64,000 nt of DNA from Bicyclus anynana (taxonomy: Eukaryota; Arthropoda; Insecta; Lepidoptera; Nymphalidae). Positions 10,276-20,412 of this stretch are shown one piece after another; within the stretch, counting starts at the first letter, position 1; every line of letters starts with the position of its first letter. Where the stretch lies: assembly GCF_947172395.1 (NCBI RefSeq), contig NC_069083.1, positions 11,688,501 through 11,752,500 of the forward strand, in the 5' to 3' direction. Both the position numbers and the translations under genes were made by a program. The notes under the pieces are model-generated. The model did not search any database. It saw nothing but the letters and a program-made list of their open reading frames with translations, and was not told where the DNA came from.

Positions 10276-11391
10276 CGTTCAATTTGTTATGACAAGAGGA
10301 ATATGTCTGGTCTAATATTATATCGAAACAGCTTAAATGTTTCTTTACGTGTCCATTAATAATAAGTAAGTGTAGTTTAATCAGCTGTAGTGCCTAGTAA
10401 TATTAGAATATCTAATAATTATATATTATCTTCGGAAAAGTGAAATAAAGAAACAAAACATTTCACTGAAATAATTATGAACGTTGTATCTGCATTGGTT
10501 GAAAACGTAAACGTAGAATGTATTTGCCATATTCGTATCAAAGTTCAGAGTTGCAGAAACGAGAATGTAAATAAAGATTCGCGACGTTTCACATTCATCG
10601 CATATCGCATACTCCAGGGGAGTACACTGTCCGTATTTATTTTAGTTTTGAACAAGAAATTATGCATATTATTCATTAACCGAGATAAACCAGAATATTT
10701 ATTTAATACGGGATTGTATTTACGATTTTAATCCCGTTTAGTTTGATTTACAACTCATATTATTATATCTCTTTCTAAAATCTAATATCAGATAGTAATC
10801 TAGACGATAGATTTTACAAATAGATACCAGCGAGTCGATATAGATCTTCGACCCGTTAAGAATCTTGTGGTTTCTTCTTTCAAATTTTCCTAAATTTTTT
10901 GTAACACCTGTAACTTGGTTATATTTACGTCAAGAAAAGAAAGAAAAAAAAATATTCACTCGGTAAAGATAACCACTCCAGCTTCCATCTTTATTAAACG
11001 CTTTCCCAAATAAGAAAGAAAGCAGTTTTGCATTTACACCACATACATAATTAGGCTTAGTTTGCAAGCAATTTCGAAACATCAGGTATTTTTATTATTT
11101 GAATATAACGGTGATAATAATAATTAGTCGAAAACTTAAAATTAAAGTTATGCAGGTTCCAAACACGCCTTGGTCCAAAACAAGCCCCCACAACAAACTC
11201 AGCCAGATTTTTTATTTTTTAGTGTATCACTACATATCAAAAGTTAAGTATGTACCTATTGTTATATAAATAATATATTTAATTTCGGCTTAAAATATAT
11301 AGTTGTTACTCCCTATTTCCATCTTTGTTGCATCTTTGTTTACCATCAGGCTTGATTGCAGACAAGCACTAGCCAAGATTTATATCAAATA
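10276..11391. other. AT-rich sequence, nothing recognised
   Basis: An 84-codon frame at 10477-10731 shows no domain. Poly-A/AAAG-rich at 10930-10960. Confidence 0.45.
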
Positions 11392-11600
11392 CTAGCGGAC
11401 TCGGTCAAATTCAACAACAGGTTGACACCCCTATCCTATTCTACCCCCACTCTACCCCTACCCTACATCTACTCTACCCCTACCCTGCTCCTACCCTACC
11501 CCTGCCCTACCCTTCCCTACCCTATCCCTACCCCTACCCTTTTATATTTTTTTTTCTGTAGTTAGAACCTTCTCCTGACAATAACTACTATGAGCTTATT
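11392..11600 (-). mobile_element. HelE fragment with CCTACCC minisatellite
   Basis: A|CTAGCGGACTCGGTCAAATT at the left (3' terminus in reverse), then about 100 bases of CTACCCCTACCCTACC-type array, then AGAACCTTCTCCTGACAATA as in the copy at 34454. The 5' end is missing. Confidence 0.6.
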
Positions 11601-11721
11601 CATGAAACGCTAAACCACAACGACAGCTAAACTTCCTTTTGCAAATAGAATCTATACCTTCTCGTACCTCCACTATTCTAACTGTTATCGTACTGTCAGA
11701 CTAAGTATTGAGAAACTAGGA

Positions 11722-11940
11722 ATTCGTTGAAAGCGCTAACGGATAGTTTGCGGCGACATTCGTGTCCGAGTGAATAGTTACAGTTGCAGCGAATGGATGC
11801 GAGATTGTAAATAGGGAGGAAGATTTTAGCGAACACTCATGTGAGGCATGCGAGCCTGTTTGCTCGTGACGTTTCTGAAGCTTGCACGGCTTGTACCATG
11901 ACACGCTTTCGCCGTACGAGTAACATTCATTTTGTAAACA
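11722..11940 (+). repeat. Diverged copy of repeat S
   Basis: Shares GTGTCCGAGTGAA, CAGTTGCAGCGA and GTAAATAGGGA with the block at 12850-13135, including a matching end (TACGAGTA.CATTC). Confidence 0.45.
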
Positions 11941-11989
11941 CGAAAAATACTAATGCTTAGAGACAAAATATTCTTGACCATGACCAAAT

Positions 11990-12290
11990 TGACGACCACG
12001 GTTACGTTGCACAGTGGGTAGTGACCCTGCTTTCTGCATCGACACCCGTGGGTTTGACTTCTACTACTGAAAAATATTTGTGTGATGAGCATAGATGTTT
12101 CCAGTATCTGAGTGTGTTTATAAATTTTAGAAATAAATAAATAAGTATATATTTATATTTTAGTAGTATATATAAATTTATAAAAGGAAATCAGCTATCT
12201 TAGGAGCTCTAACACAAACTACGCTTAAATTGGAGTAAGATAATGATGTGTGTATTGTCCTATATATATATAGGACAATACACACATCAT
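11990..12290 (+). mobile_element. SINE-2 ending in a perfect 48-bp palindrome
   Basis: GCACAGTGGGTAGTGACCCT head with decayed box B, body with ATTTGTGTGATGAGCAT. The 3' end GATGTGTGTATTGTCCTATA is followed at once by its own reverse complement: 12243-12290 is a perfect palindrome with 24-base arms. Confidence 0.75.
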
Positions 12291-12514
12291 ATACACATCA
12301 TATACTGATATTTTTATAGTAAATAGGACAAAACGAAAAAAGTAATACTTATTAAAATTCTAATTGAGTTACATAAAAAAATTTCTATTGCGATATATCT
12401 ATATCAGCTATCAAAGCTCATTTGTTTCTAACTTCTTTAACTGAGATGTAATTCTCAAATTAAAATCTCTCTCACTCATTTCAAAAAACATTACATTATT
12501 ATTTAAAACATTAG

Positions 12515-12731
12515 TTCGCGTGGAATTTAGTTTTACAAATTCCGCGGGAACCATGGTTTTTTCCGGGATGAAAAGTAGCATATGTGTTAATCCAGAGTAA
12601 AATCTATTTCCATTCCAAATTTCAGACAAATCGCTTCAGTAGTCGCACCGTAAAAGAGGAACAAACATACTTACACACTTACACACTTTCACATTTACAC
12701 ACAAACTCTCGCCTTTATAATATTAGTGTGA
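12515..12731 (-). mobile_element. HelA copy lacking the CTAG tip
   Basis: TTCGCGTGGAATTTAG to ATATTAGTGTGA|T. An expanded CTTACACA-type run precedes the 5' end. Confidence 0.65.
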
Positions 12732-12849
12732 TAGTGTGATTGTGCAGTTTGTACTCGATTATTATTTACAGAAATGTTTTTAATTCGTAACAAAAAAGGC
12801 TCACTAAAGCTTTACTGCCCCAGATGTCATGTAAAACACTAACTAATGC

Positions 12850-13135
12850 AGAACACCGCATTCGTTGGAAGTGTAACTGTAAACCGTATAGTTTTGTGCG
12901 ACATCGTGTCCGAGTGAACAGTTGCAACGACTGAATACGTGTATGCAAATAGGGAAGGTTCCAACTCTCGCAGTTATGTGAGAAATGTTGGCGTGTGTTC
13001 GCGACGTTAGCACATACGTCGCGTAACGCACGCTGCGTGGACGTGGAGTCGAATATTAATGTTGATAGGAACAGATTTTACGCGGACGTAGACTTTGCGT
13101 AACAGTTGTTTCATGCTACGAGTAGCATTCTAACC
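12850..13135 (+). repeat. Diverged copy of repeat S
   Basis: GACATCGTGTCCGAGTGAAC, GACTGAATACGTGTATGC and AAATAGGGAAGG. CG-rich, with several CGCGTAACGC-like words. Confidence 0.45.
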
Positions 13136-13185
13136 GAGGATTGCACTAATGGTATTATATATGATGTGGTACTTATTGACACGTT

Positions 13186-13545
13186 GATTGCAAAATATTT
13201 TTTTTGACGTGACGACGTCTTATAATTCGATGGAGACTGCACACTCGAAAAAAGATGTCGTAATGCGTCGTTCCCTCGCTCTAGGGTTGCCAACATTTTT
13301 ACAAGAAATAAAATATATTCTGGTCTATGAAGATTATTAAACAGTATTTTAGGAAAACGAGCAGTATTTTATTTATTTATTGTTTTAAACACGTTAATTA
13401 AAATTTATTTTAATAATTATTTAATATTGAAAAATGTATCCATTTTATCAGTATTTTCTGACGTTGTCACGTTCAACTATCGTCAGTACACCGTCTTTAC
13501 AGACAACAATTTTTTATATTACAAAGTGCCATAGACAAGAAAGAA
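13186..13545 (+). repeat. Repeat F, copy 1
   Basis: GACGTCTTATAATTCGATGG, GCGTCGTTCCCTCGCTCTAG and GACGTTGTCACGTTCAACTA occur in the same order at 51370-51545. The region between is longer here (about 150 AT-rich bases). Class unknown. Confidence 0.55.
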
Positions 13546-13550
13546 GAAGA

Positions 13551-13773
13551 ATTTTTTATATTCTTTACAAGTTAGCCCTTGATTACAATCTCAACTGATG
13601 GTGAGAGATGATGCAATCTAAGAAAGAAGCGGGCTAACTTGTTAAGAGGAGGATGAAAATCCACACCCCTTTTCGGTTTCTACACGACATCGAACCGAAA
13701 CGCTAAATCGCTTGGCGGTACGTTTTTGTCGGTAGGGTGGTAACTAGCCACGGCCGAAGCCTCCCACCGACCA
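13551..13773 (-). mobile_element. SINE-1, 5'-truncated
   Basis: Tail and body present (TTCTTTACAAGTTAGCCC to CACGGCCGAAGCCTCCCACC); the tRNA head is absent. Confidence 0.7.
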
Positions 13774-14370
13774 AAAGAATCTAAATTGTAATCTAAATTA
13801 TTTTTATTAGGAAGCTCAACATCTATACATTGTATATTGGTGTATGTATTGCCAAATATTTGGTTAGAAAATTGAACGGATTTATACATAAATCGCATGG
13901 GTCGCATGGGTGCATGGAGGTGATGCTAGAAATGTTCTTGTTGTTCTAAATTGATTAATTTTACTTAATGTTCCACAGTTCGATGAGGCGCACATAATTG
14001 TTTAATGTAGTGACGTCATTAATTACAAATATTGCCATAACAACGTATATATTGATTTATTGGAGCGATTTTATTTGGCAATGAAAGAGAATCAATCATC
14101 GTCTATGACTGAACGTCTAACTCTTTACTTTTAAGTTAGTTTACCTTGCAAGATATACTTGCTAAGACAAGAAACGTGTCCTACAAACTAGTACGCACTG
14201 CCCTGTACCCTGAGGCACATGTTTTAACCCTCGTGTACCTACCTATAAGCATCGCTGCTTGGTGACAGATACTTTATGTATGACGGTTATAGTTACTTAG
14301 ACGAACTCTATCTCCAAAAGCTATTTACGTTACAATCACCAGCCGATGAACAAGCGCTTTTTATTCTTTA
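13774..14370. other. AT-rich sequence, nothing recognised
   Basis: No repeat or gene seen. Confidence 0.45.
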
Positions 14371-14595
14371 CTAGCGGACGCCCGCGACTTCGTCTGCGTG
14401 TAATTTAGTTTTTCACTAATCCCTCAGGAACCATGGATTTTTTCGGGATAAAATGTAGCCTATGTGTTAATCCAGAGTAAAATCGATTTCCATTCCAAAT
14501 TTCAGCCAAATCGCTTCAGTAGCCGCAGCGTAAAAGAGGAACAAACATACTTACACACTTACACACAAACTTTCGCCTTTATAATATTAGTGTGA
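14371..14595 (-). mobile_element. HelA, complete 225-bp copy
   Basis: A|CTAGCGGACGCCCGCGACTT at one end and ATATTAGTGTGA at the other. The 3' hairpin arms GCGGACG/CGTCTGC are intact but for one change. Confidence 0.75.
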
Positions 14596-14703
14596 CAAGT
14601 TAGCCATTGACTACAATCTCAATGTGTGCGAATGTGTGATGATGCAATCTAAGATGGAAGCGGGCTAACTTGTTAGGAGAAGGATGAATATCCACACCCT
14701 TTT
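14596..14703 (-). mobile_element. SINE-1 3' fragment abutting HelA
   Basis: ACAAGTTAGCCATTGACTAC and ATCTAAGATGGAAGCGGGC, then lost after TATCCACACCC. Confidence 0.6.
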
Positions 14704-14841
14704 CTTGGAAGGACTCCCAAGTACTGTATGGCACTTGTGGACTCTTCTCAGAGCAGTGTCGTTTAGTAAATTTAATTTTAAATTTTCGACTTAAATTATC
14801 ACCAATATCTCATAGCTTGACGCTCCAAAAGCTTTTCATAA

Positions 14842-15005
14842 TTCCCGCGGGATCATAGCCTTTACCGGGGTGAATATGTGTTAATCCAGAGTAAAATCTA
14901 TTTCCATTCCAAATTTCAGCCAAATCGCTTCAGTAGCCACAGCGCAAAAGAGAAACAAAGAAACACACCTACACACAAACTTTCGCCTTTATAATATTAG
15001 TGTGA
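14842..15005 (-). mobile_element. HelA partial copy ending 22 bp before the signal exon
   Basis: CCGCGGGATCATAGCC to ATATTAGTGTGA|T. The 3' tip is lost. Its intact 5' end lies just upstream of the inferred splice acceptor (15026-15027). Confidence 0.7.
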
Positions 15006-15027
15006 TGTGATATTCTGTTTGCTTCAG

Positions 15028-15141
15028 AAGTGCGTGACGTGGCTGCGGCTCGATGAGCGCCCGGCGCCGCACGCGGGAGCATGCTCGCGCACCTCTTGGT
15101 GCTTAGCACCGCGCTCGCGGCGGCCTCCAGCGGCAAACACG
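15028..15141 (+). CDS. Signal-peptide exon of a secreted/cell-surface Ig-superfamily protein (coding part 15081-15141)
   Basis: The ATG at 15081 opens 20 codons plus one base, reading MLAHLLVLSTALAAASSGKH and ending at a consensus donor (G|GTAAGT, 15142). The peptide has a hydrophobic core and small residues (A-A-A-S-S-G) suited to signal-peptidase cleavage, so the product should enter the secretory pathway. An in-frame TGA at 15054-15056 makes this the first usable ATG of the frame. A pyrimidine-rich tract ending in CAG (15025-15027) is a plausible acceptor, giving an exon with a 53-base 5' leader and implying a further upstream untranslated exon. GC content is far above the surroundings. 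The exit phase (1) matches the Ig exon at 61981, where the split codon becomes Gly. The join is inferred; no transcript was seen. Alternatively it could belong to another secreted protein whose next exon I did not recognise. Confidence 0.68.
15053..15106 (+). promoter_or_regulatory. Upstream ORF overlapping the signal-peptide start
   Basis: An ATG at 15053 in the predicted leader opens a 17-codon arginine-rich frame ending at TAG 15104-15106, past the main ATG at 15081 and in another frame. Ribosomes using it would bypass the main start unless they scan past it. This is seen directly; any effect on translation is inference and depends on the exon really starting at 15028. Confidence 0.35.
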
Positions 15142-15169
15142 GTAAGTACCTACCTACATGTATTTTTTT

Positions 15170-15372
15170 TTTGGGACCCCTACGTCCATCGGCTCTACGA
15201 ACTGCCCTTTGCCACTTCGCGTCAACGAGACGTCTGTCATTAATTTCGGTTTTGCTGCGGATCTCCTCATTTCTGATTCGACCTCACTCAAACTCCAAGC
15301 ATAGCTCATCCTATCGCCAGCTGAGTTACTTTGAACCTTCTTATGAGGGCCATAGTTAGCGACCAAGTCTCG
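15170..15372 (-). mobile_element. RTE-a fragment
   Basis: Reverse of the LINE segment around TATGGGCCTCATAAGAAGG, ATGAGGAGATCCGCAG and CGATGGACGT; decayed and internally shortened. It begins about 30 bp after the signal-exon donor. Confidence 0.65.
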
Positions 15373-16100
15373 GATCCATTTATTTATTCATTTACGTTAC
15401 ATTTCCATTAAAATATTTAACACATGTCATAAATAAAATGTCATAATTATTACAAATGGAACCCTGTGAGGGTATTGTAACTACAAAGTAAAACTTAAAT
15501 AAACACATAGGATAAGATAAGTAGAGAGGCGGATTTATTATTTTTCAAGCAAAAAGTTTTTTAATGTTAATAAAAACTCATTAATGTTTTCCTTTTCCTT
15601 AATGTTTTGCGGTAATTTATTATATATTTTTATGCACATTTAGTGCGGGCCTGGACTGTGCATTTTTAAATTTGACTTTGGCTGTACTATGTTCAATTTA
15701 CGCGAGCTCCGTAATTTATTTTTTCGTGGCAATTCATTTAATCTTTGAAAAAATTCTGTATTTTTCCTTACGAATTTCCATGTTTCTAAGATATATAGAC
15801 TTGGTAGGGTAAGAACTTTTATGATTTAAAGTGGGGTACAAAACTTTCAGTTTTTTTAACGTTTTTTATAATACGAATACATTTCATTTGTAGGGTGAAT
15901 AGTTGTTGTGCATCTGTGCTATTGCCCCATAGAATGACACCGTAAGTCAGGTAGGGATTTGCGTACGCGAAGTAGGCTAATAATGTCGATTCCATATTAG
16001 TCGATTTTTTTAGCTCTTTTAGCGCATATGTGAAACGAGATAGTTTAGTTTTAATTTTTTGAATGTGTGTTTTCCAATTTAAATTACTATAAATATCTAT
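15373..16100 (-). pseudogene. Jockey/CR1-like LINE: C-terminal end of the reverse transcriptase ORF, decayed
   Basis: The minus strand reads ESTLLAYFAYANPYLTYG then VILWGNSTDAQQLFTLQ near 16000-15870, followed by pieces such as YILETWKFVRKNTEFF and LPRKNKLRSSRKLNIVQPKS, ending near KENINEFLLTLKNFLLEK about 15550. The order (Y-G-x-x-x-W-G-N-S, C-I-R-I-I, L-E-x-x-K-F-V-R-K-N) is that of the region after the catalytic domain in Jockey- and CR1-type elements. Stops and frame changes show it is dead. The remaining 15373-15540 is its AT-rich 3' end. Confidence 0.65.
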
Positions 16101-17752
16101 TCCATCCGTGAGTCATCACTAGCAACACGCACTGTTCGAAGTGTCTTGAATTAAATTTTACTGAGTTATAATTTTAATATTCAATGTAAGTAGACCAAAA
16201 TTTATATCATCATCATTATCAACCTTTCTTTATTAACATGCGTTTAACAATGACCCGTTAATCTGAATTTGGTGTTAAAATTACAAGTTAAATGCATTTG
16301 TCCATTAATTCAGATCACTGCGCGTAGCACATAGGTAGGTGTCCACTGTCCAGTGTCGGCGAACAATGATTGTCACTACAATACAATTATGTAATTGGCC
16401 CGCAAATGCCTATAATTTCAATGTGCTAATGATGTTGTTGACCAAACATTGGATACTATAATGGTTTGCCAATAAGGACTGGGCGAACACTACATTACGC
16501 TGAAACTCAATTTATCCAGTAGGTATATTACTGGTATCTGTAATTCAAATTCTCCATTAGTTTAGATCCCAGTCTCATATTAAATAATTGATATAATTAT
16601 TATAAAATATATCTGCTGTCTAAGAATAATGTTTTTAAAATTATACTTATATGAGGTAATTCCCCTTTACGAGTCAGCAAAATTCTGACACCTTCATCCT
16701 TCATGTATATTTTATAAATTTCACTTTTTTTCGTACGGAAATGAAAAAGTAAAAAATAAAAGTATGAAATAACTGATGTACTTGACTTTTATTTTGATAT
16801 ATCGTATATTGTGATGATACAGAATATCGTGAAACCGAAGAAAACTATGTATTTAATACTAGCAAACAATTAAAAATGGCGGTTTTCAAAGAATCTCAAG
16901 TTAACGCAATGTAATGTAGAAATAACGAAGAGAGATAAATCATGTATTGGACATGTACGGATAGGTCATGAGTATTCGTAAAAAAATTACACAATTTCAC
17001 CAGAATCCATTCAGAGCTCAAAATCTGAGCACGAAAGAATGCATAAAATAGTAAGAAAATGTGTCGCATTCCGAACACCTTCGCAGCATACGTTGGGAAT
17101 TTCATTTGCGTCGGGTACCTACAATATATATTTTACACAGATACGTAGATTCCACAAGCAGGCGTCAAATCCCGCAAAGGCCGGGCCCGGATTGATATTG
17201 TTAAGATATGAACCGCTGGTCGGGGAATCTGACAGGGGCTTACGACCAAAATATATTCTACGAGATATACCCGATTACACATTCTAAATTGAAGAACAAA
17301 ACCTTTTGATAATAGACATACTCAAATGAAAATATGAAACTAGCTTATTCGACTTCAAGTGTTGAAATTCTTCAGAATCACCCAAAGTTAATTAATTAGT
17401 ACACCTAATATTTTTCGCGAAAAATTTATGTCACATCGCTTAGCACTTGCATTTACTTTCATAAAAATAAGGTACATAAAAAATTCAAAATTAAATCCCA
17501 AAGTCGGTCACCCATCTGTTATTTGAACCAACCGCCATTTTGATTCTTGACTACCACAGTTTGCGGCTTCAGAAGCACTTATCTAAGATCGATTATTATG
17601 CTATTGTTTAAATATAACTTAAATAAATTAACTAACATAACTGTTACTTAATCCGCTTACGTAATCGTTAAGCTTGCTACATAATTCGCTAACGTAGCTT
17701 CCATTTTATTGATATAATATTTACAAACTTGGTTCACCCGTTTAATTATTAT
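16101..17752. other. Intronic AT-rich sequence, nothing recognised
   Basis: A short ATCATCATCATTATCAAC run at 16206 may be a relic SINE/LINE tail. Open frames at 16896-17105 (minus) and 17039-17287 (plus) carry no recognisable domain. Confidence 0.45.
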
Positions 17753-17753
17753 G

Positions 17754-18079
17754 GTGCCACCTCAGACCAATTATAGAAGGACCTGTATCGCACTCATAGT
17801 CACGAACAAAATTGTCTGTCATTTTCTGAGGAAAACGAGCTTAGATTTTGTATATATCTTATACTAAACTAGAAGTTTTTGCTCGTTTTTACACCATTAA
17901 ATTACACAAAAAGGTATTTTTACGGAGCTCTTTAACCGACGAACACGATTACAACTATTTAACATCGATTCTATAGAAACAGTTTTTATAATCGTATTAG
18001 ATCGTTGATCATATACTTTGACAGAAAAGTAACTACTAGCGAGGCAGGTCTTATACAATAATTGGTCTGAGGGTGCCAC
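17754..18079. mobile_element. TIR element H, about 325 bp, no coding
   Basis: Left GGTGCCACCTCAGACCAATT and right AATTGGTCTGAGGGTGCCAC are inverted copies with a small shift. The interior is AT-rich with ACAAAATTGTCTGTC, shared with a decayed copy at 46125-46312. Non-autonomous DNA transposon; superfamily not assigned. Confidence 0.65.
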
Positions 18080-18440
18080 AGACAGACATACATAACGGTT
18101 AAACTTGTAACACCCTTTTTTCTCCATCAGGGGTAAAAATAATCACAAAAATCAATATCCAATTTCATAGTAAATTAAGAGTTCATTAAGGTTCTCTTAA
18201 TTAGTAAGGCCGTGGATACACAGTAAAATTTGTAATTCATTTGAATATAAAATTTTCATTACTGTGTGACATTTTATTCAAGCGAATAGTTAAAGCCTTT
18301 TAATTTACCAATTAGGTATTAATTTATTATTAATAACATGGCATTAATAATACTGTAGCTTATAAACTTTTTCAATGAAAATAAAAAAGTGTCAATAATG
18401 TATTATTTTTTTTAAATTATTATTTTGCTTTATAATTAAA
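18080..18440. other. AT-rich sequence, nothing recognised
   Basis: No repeat or gene seen. Confidence 0.45.
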
Positions 18441-18785
18441 CTAGCGGACACCCGCGACTTCGTCCGCGTGGAAATCAATGTAAGCTTTCAACCCCTTTTT
18501 CACCCCTTTGGAGGTGGAATTTTAAAAATTCATGAATCTCATTATATTTCGTATTTTTTTATGATTTATTAACAAATTTTAAAATTGTGACTCTAAAAAT
18601 GAAAAACTTTCCATACAAACATTCAACCACTATTTATATTTTAGGGTCCAAAAGTACCCTATGTTTTGCCCCAAGGTCCCATTTACCATTATAGCAAAAT
18701 TCATCTTGATCGGTTCTGCTTAGGCATGAAAAGGTAAACAGACAGACAGACGGACGTACTTTTCCGTTTATAATATTAGTATAGA
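18441..18785 (-). mobile_element. HelC, complete 345-bp copy
   Basis: A|CTAGCGGACACCCGCGACTT at the left and ACGGACGTACTTTTCCG ... ATATTAGTATAGA|T at the right. The ends are like HelA but the interior differs (CCCCTTTTTCACCCCTTTGG; CTTAGGCATGAAAAGGTAAA; four CAGA units). Confidence 0.75.
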
Positions 18786-19079
18786 TATCATTATACAATC
18801 ATCATTTGTATTGATATGTTTAACTTATTGAGTATCGACAAGACAGTCGACAAATTGTAGACAGTCGGCGACGTGTCCAGCTAAATTTAAGCAAAGCGAA
18901 CTATTGAAGCAGTGTCAGTGTTTCATATAAGTGTATGTTGTAATAAATAAACTGTTATTGCTCTAAATAGTAATATCTGTTAGTTTTAGGTGATACGAAT
19001 TAGTAGTATTATTAAGAAAATCAATTGATTTTTTTCTGCCTGAAACTTATAAACTAACTACTAACCGATAATTTGACTA

Positions 19080-19262
19080 ACCCCTCGGTTTCACACGCAT
19101 AGCTCCCGTTACAGTGAGAATACGGGGATAAAATATAGCCTATGATACTCACAAATAACGTAGCTTTTAGTGGTAAAAGAATTTTCAAAAAAGATTACTA
19201 GAGATTACCCCCCACAACACCACAAATTTTACCTCTTTATAGTACCTATAGATTTTGCGACC
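19080..19262 (-). mobile_element. HelD, decayed
   Basis: GCTCCCGTTACAGTGAGAAT, GGGGATAAAATATAGCC and ACTCACAAATAACGTAGC; the end CTCTTTATAGTACCTATAGA is a worn TC...TAATATTATAAAGAG terminus. Confidence 0.55.
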
Positions 19263-19554
19263 TAAGAACAGATTTTCCTATAATTTTCTCTCGTAGACTT
19301 AACTGGTCTGGTAGATATACAGACTGTATTTTGCTTTAATTAAATTGCGGTACCAAAGGCAGCGTCAGTTTCCCTCGAGGGAACCACAGCCTTAGCCTGG
19401 CGTCAATTGTATAACACTGTACAAACTCAATATTCTAAAATCAAAACTTAGATACACTTTTTATAATAGGAATAGTTAAGTTTATCAACCATTGTGAGCT
19501 CAGCATGTTACAGAACCGAAAATGACGAAAAATCATTAATTTTATAAATAAACT

Positions 19555-19870
19555 TGCTGACCCGGTCAAGCCGGCTTAAGAAATTAAATATCACGTGTCT
19601 CAAACGGTGAAGAAAAACATCGTGAGGAAACCTGCATACCAGAGAATTTTCTTAATTCTCTGCGTGTGTGAAGTCTGCCAATCCGCATTGGGCCAGCGTG
19701 ATGGATTTTGGTCTAACCCCTCTCATTCTGAGAGGAGACTCAAGCTCAGCAGTGAGCCGAATATGGGTTAATGATGATGATGACCCGGTCAAGCTTCGCT
19801 TTGACTTATGTGCACTTCCCTATTCCTACCCTACACTACCCTACTCCTACCCTACCCCCACCATATCAAG
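19555..19870 (-). mobile_element. HelE fragment split by a SINE-3 insertion
   Basis: GCTGACCCGGTCAAG at the left, then after the insertion GACCCGGTCAAGCTTCGCTT, TTATGTGCACTTCCC and a short CTACCCTACTCCTACC array. Confidence 0.6.
19571..19780 (+). mobile_element. SINE-3, headless, with 12-13-bp target duplication
   Basis: AAATATCACGTGTCTCAAAC to GCCGAATATGGGTTAATGAT. Direct copies of TGACCCGGTCAAG at 19558-19570 and 19781-19793 are the target site inside HelE. Confidence 0.85.
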
Positions 19871-20310
19871 TCTAGGCCCAGACATGTATGAAAATGGTCG
19901 ATCTCCTTTGTAGAACGAAACTGAATGTTTGCCTATGTATGTACCATAGTTAAGTATAGTACTCAAATAAGGAGTTAAGATAATGGTACCAAGTGATAAG
20001 AGGCCTCAACCATTTGAGTAACATATTTTTTTATTATTTCTCTGTTGTAAAGTACCAATTTGGTACTTCATAAAATTACGATATAGCCTACTTATGTGAC
20101 TAATTAATATAAATATAATTTTTATACTAAGACAATGTCCAATAACTAAATCTTAGTCTTTCACTGCCCATTACGTATTTAGGTCACTTTGTTCACGTGA
20201 TCTTCCAAAGTAACATATAAAACGTATTTTTCAAATATCTTCCTCAGTATTAATATATAGAAGTAGTGTCCCCGGTCGCCACGTTTTGAGTAAAGTCAGT
20301 ATTCTAGCAA
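19871..20310. other. AT-rich sequence, nothing recognised
   Basis: No repeat or gene seen. Confidence 0.4.
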
Positions 20311-20412
20311 AGGGTACGGATCACATCGAACGGATTTTATCTACCGTAAAATTGAAAATCCGTTTGATGCGATGCATCCGATACGTACGAAGCGGATTTG
20401 TGGACGCCTACC
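20311..20412. repeat. Repeat L with inner hairpin
   Basis: CGAACGGATTTT and AAAATCCGTTTG flank ATCTACCGTAAAATTG, followed by GATGCGATGCATCCGATACG and TTGTGGACGCCTACC. The reverse-oriented relative is at 45183-45260. Confidence 0.5.
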
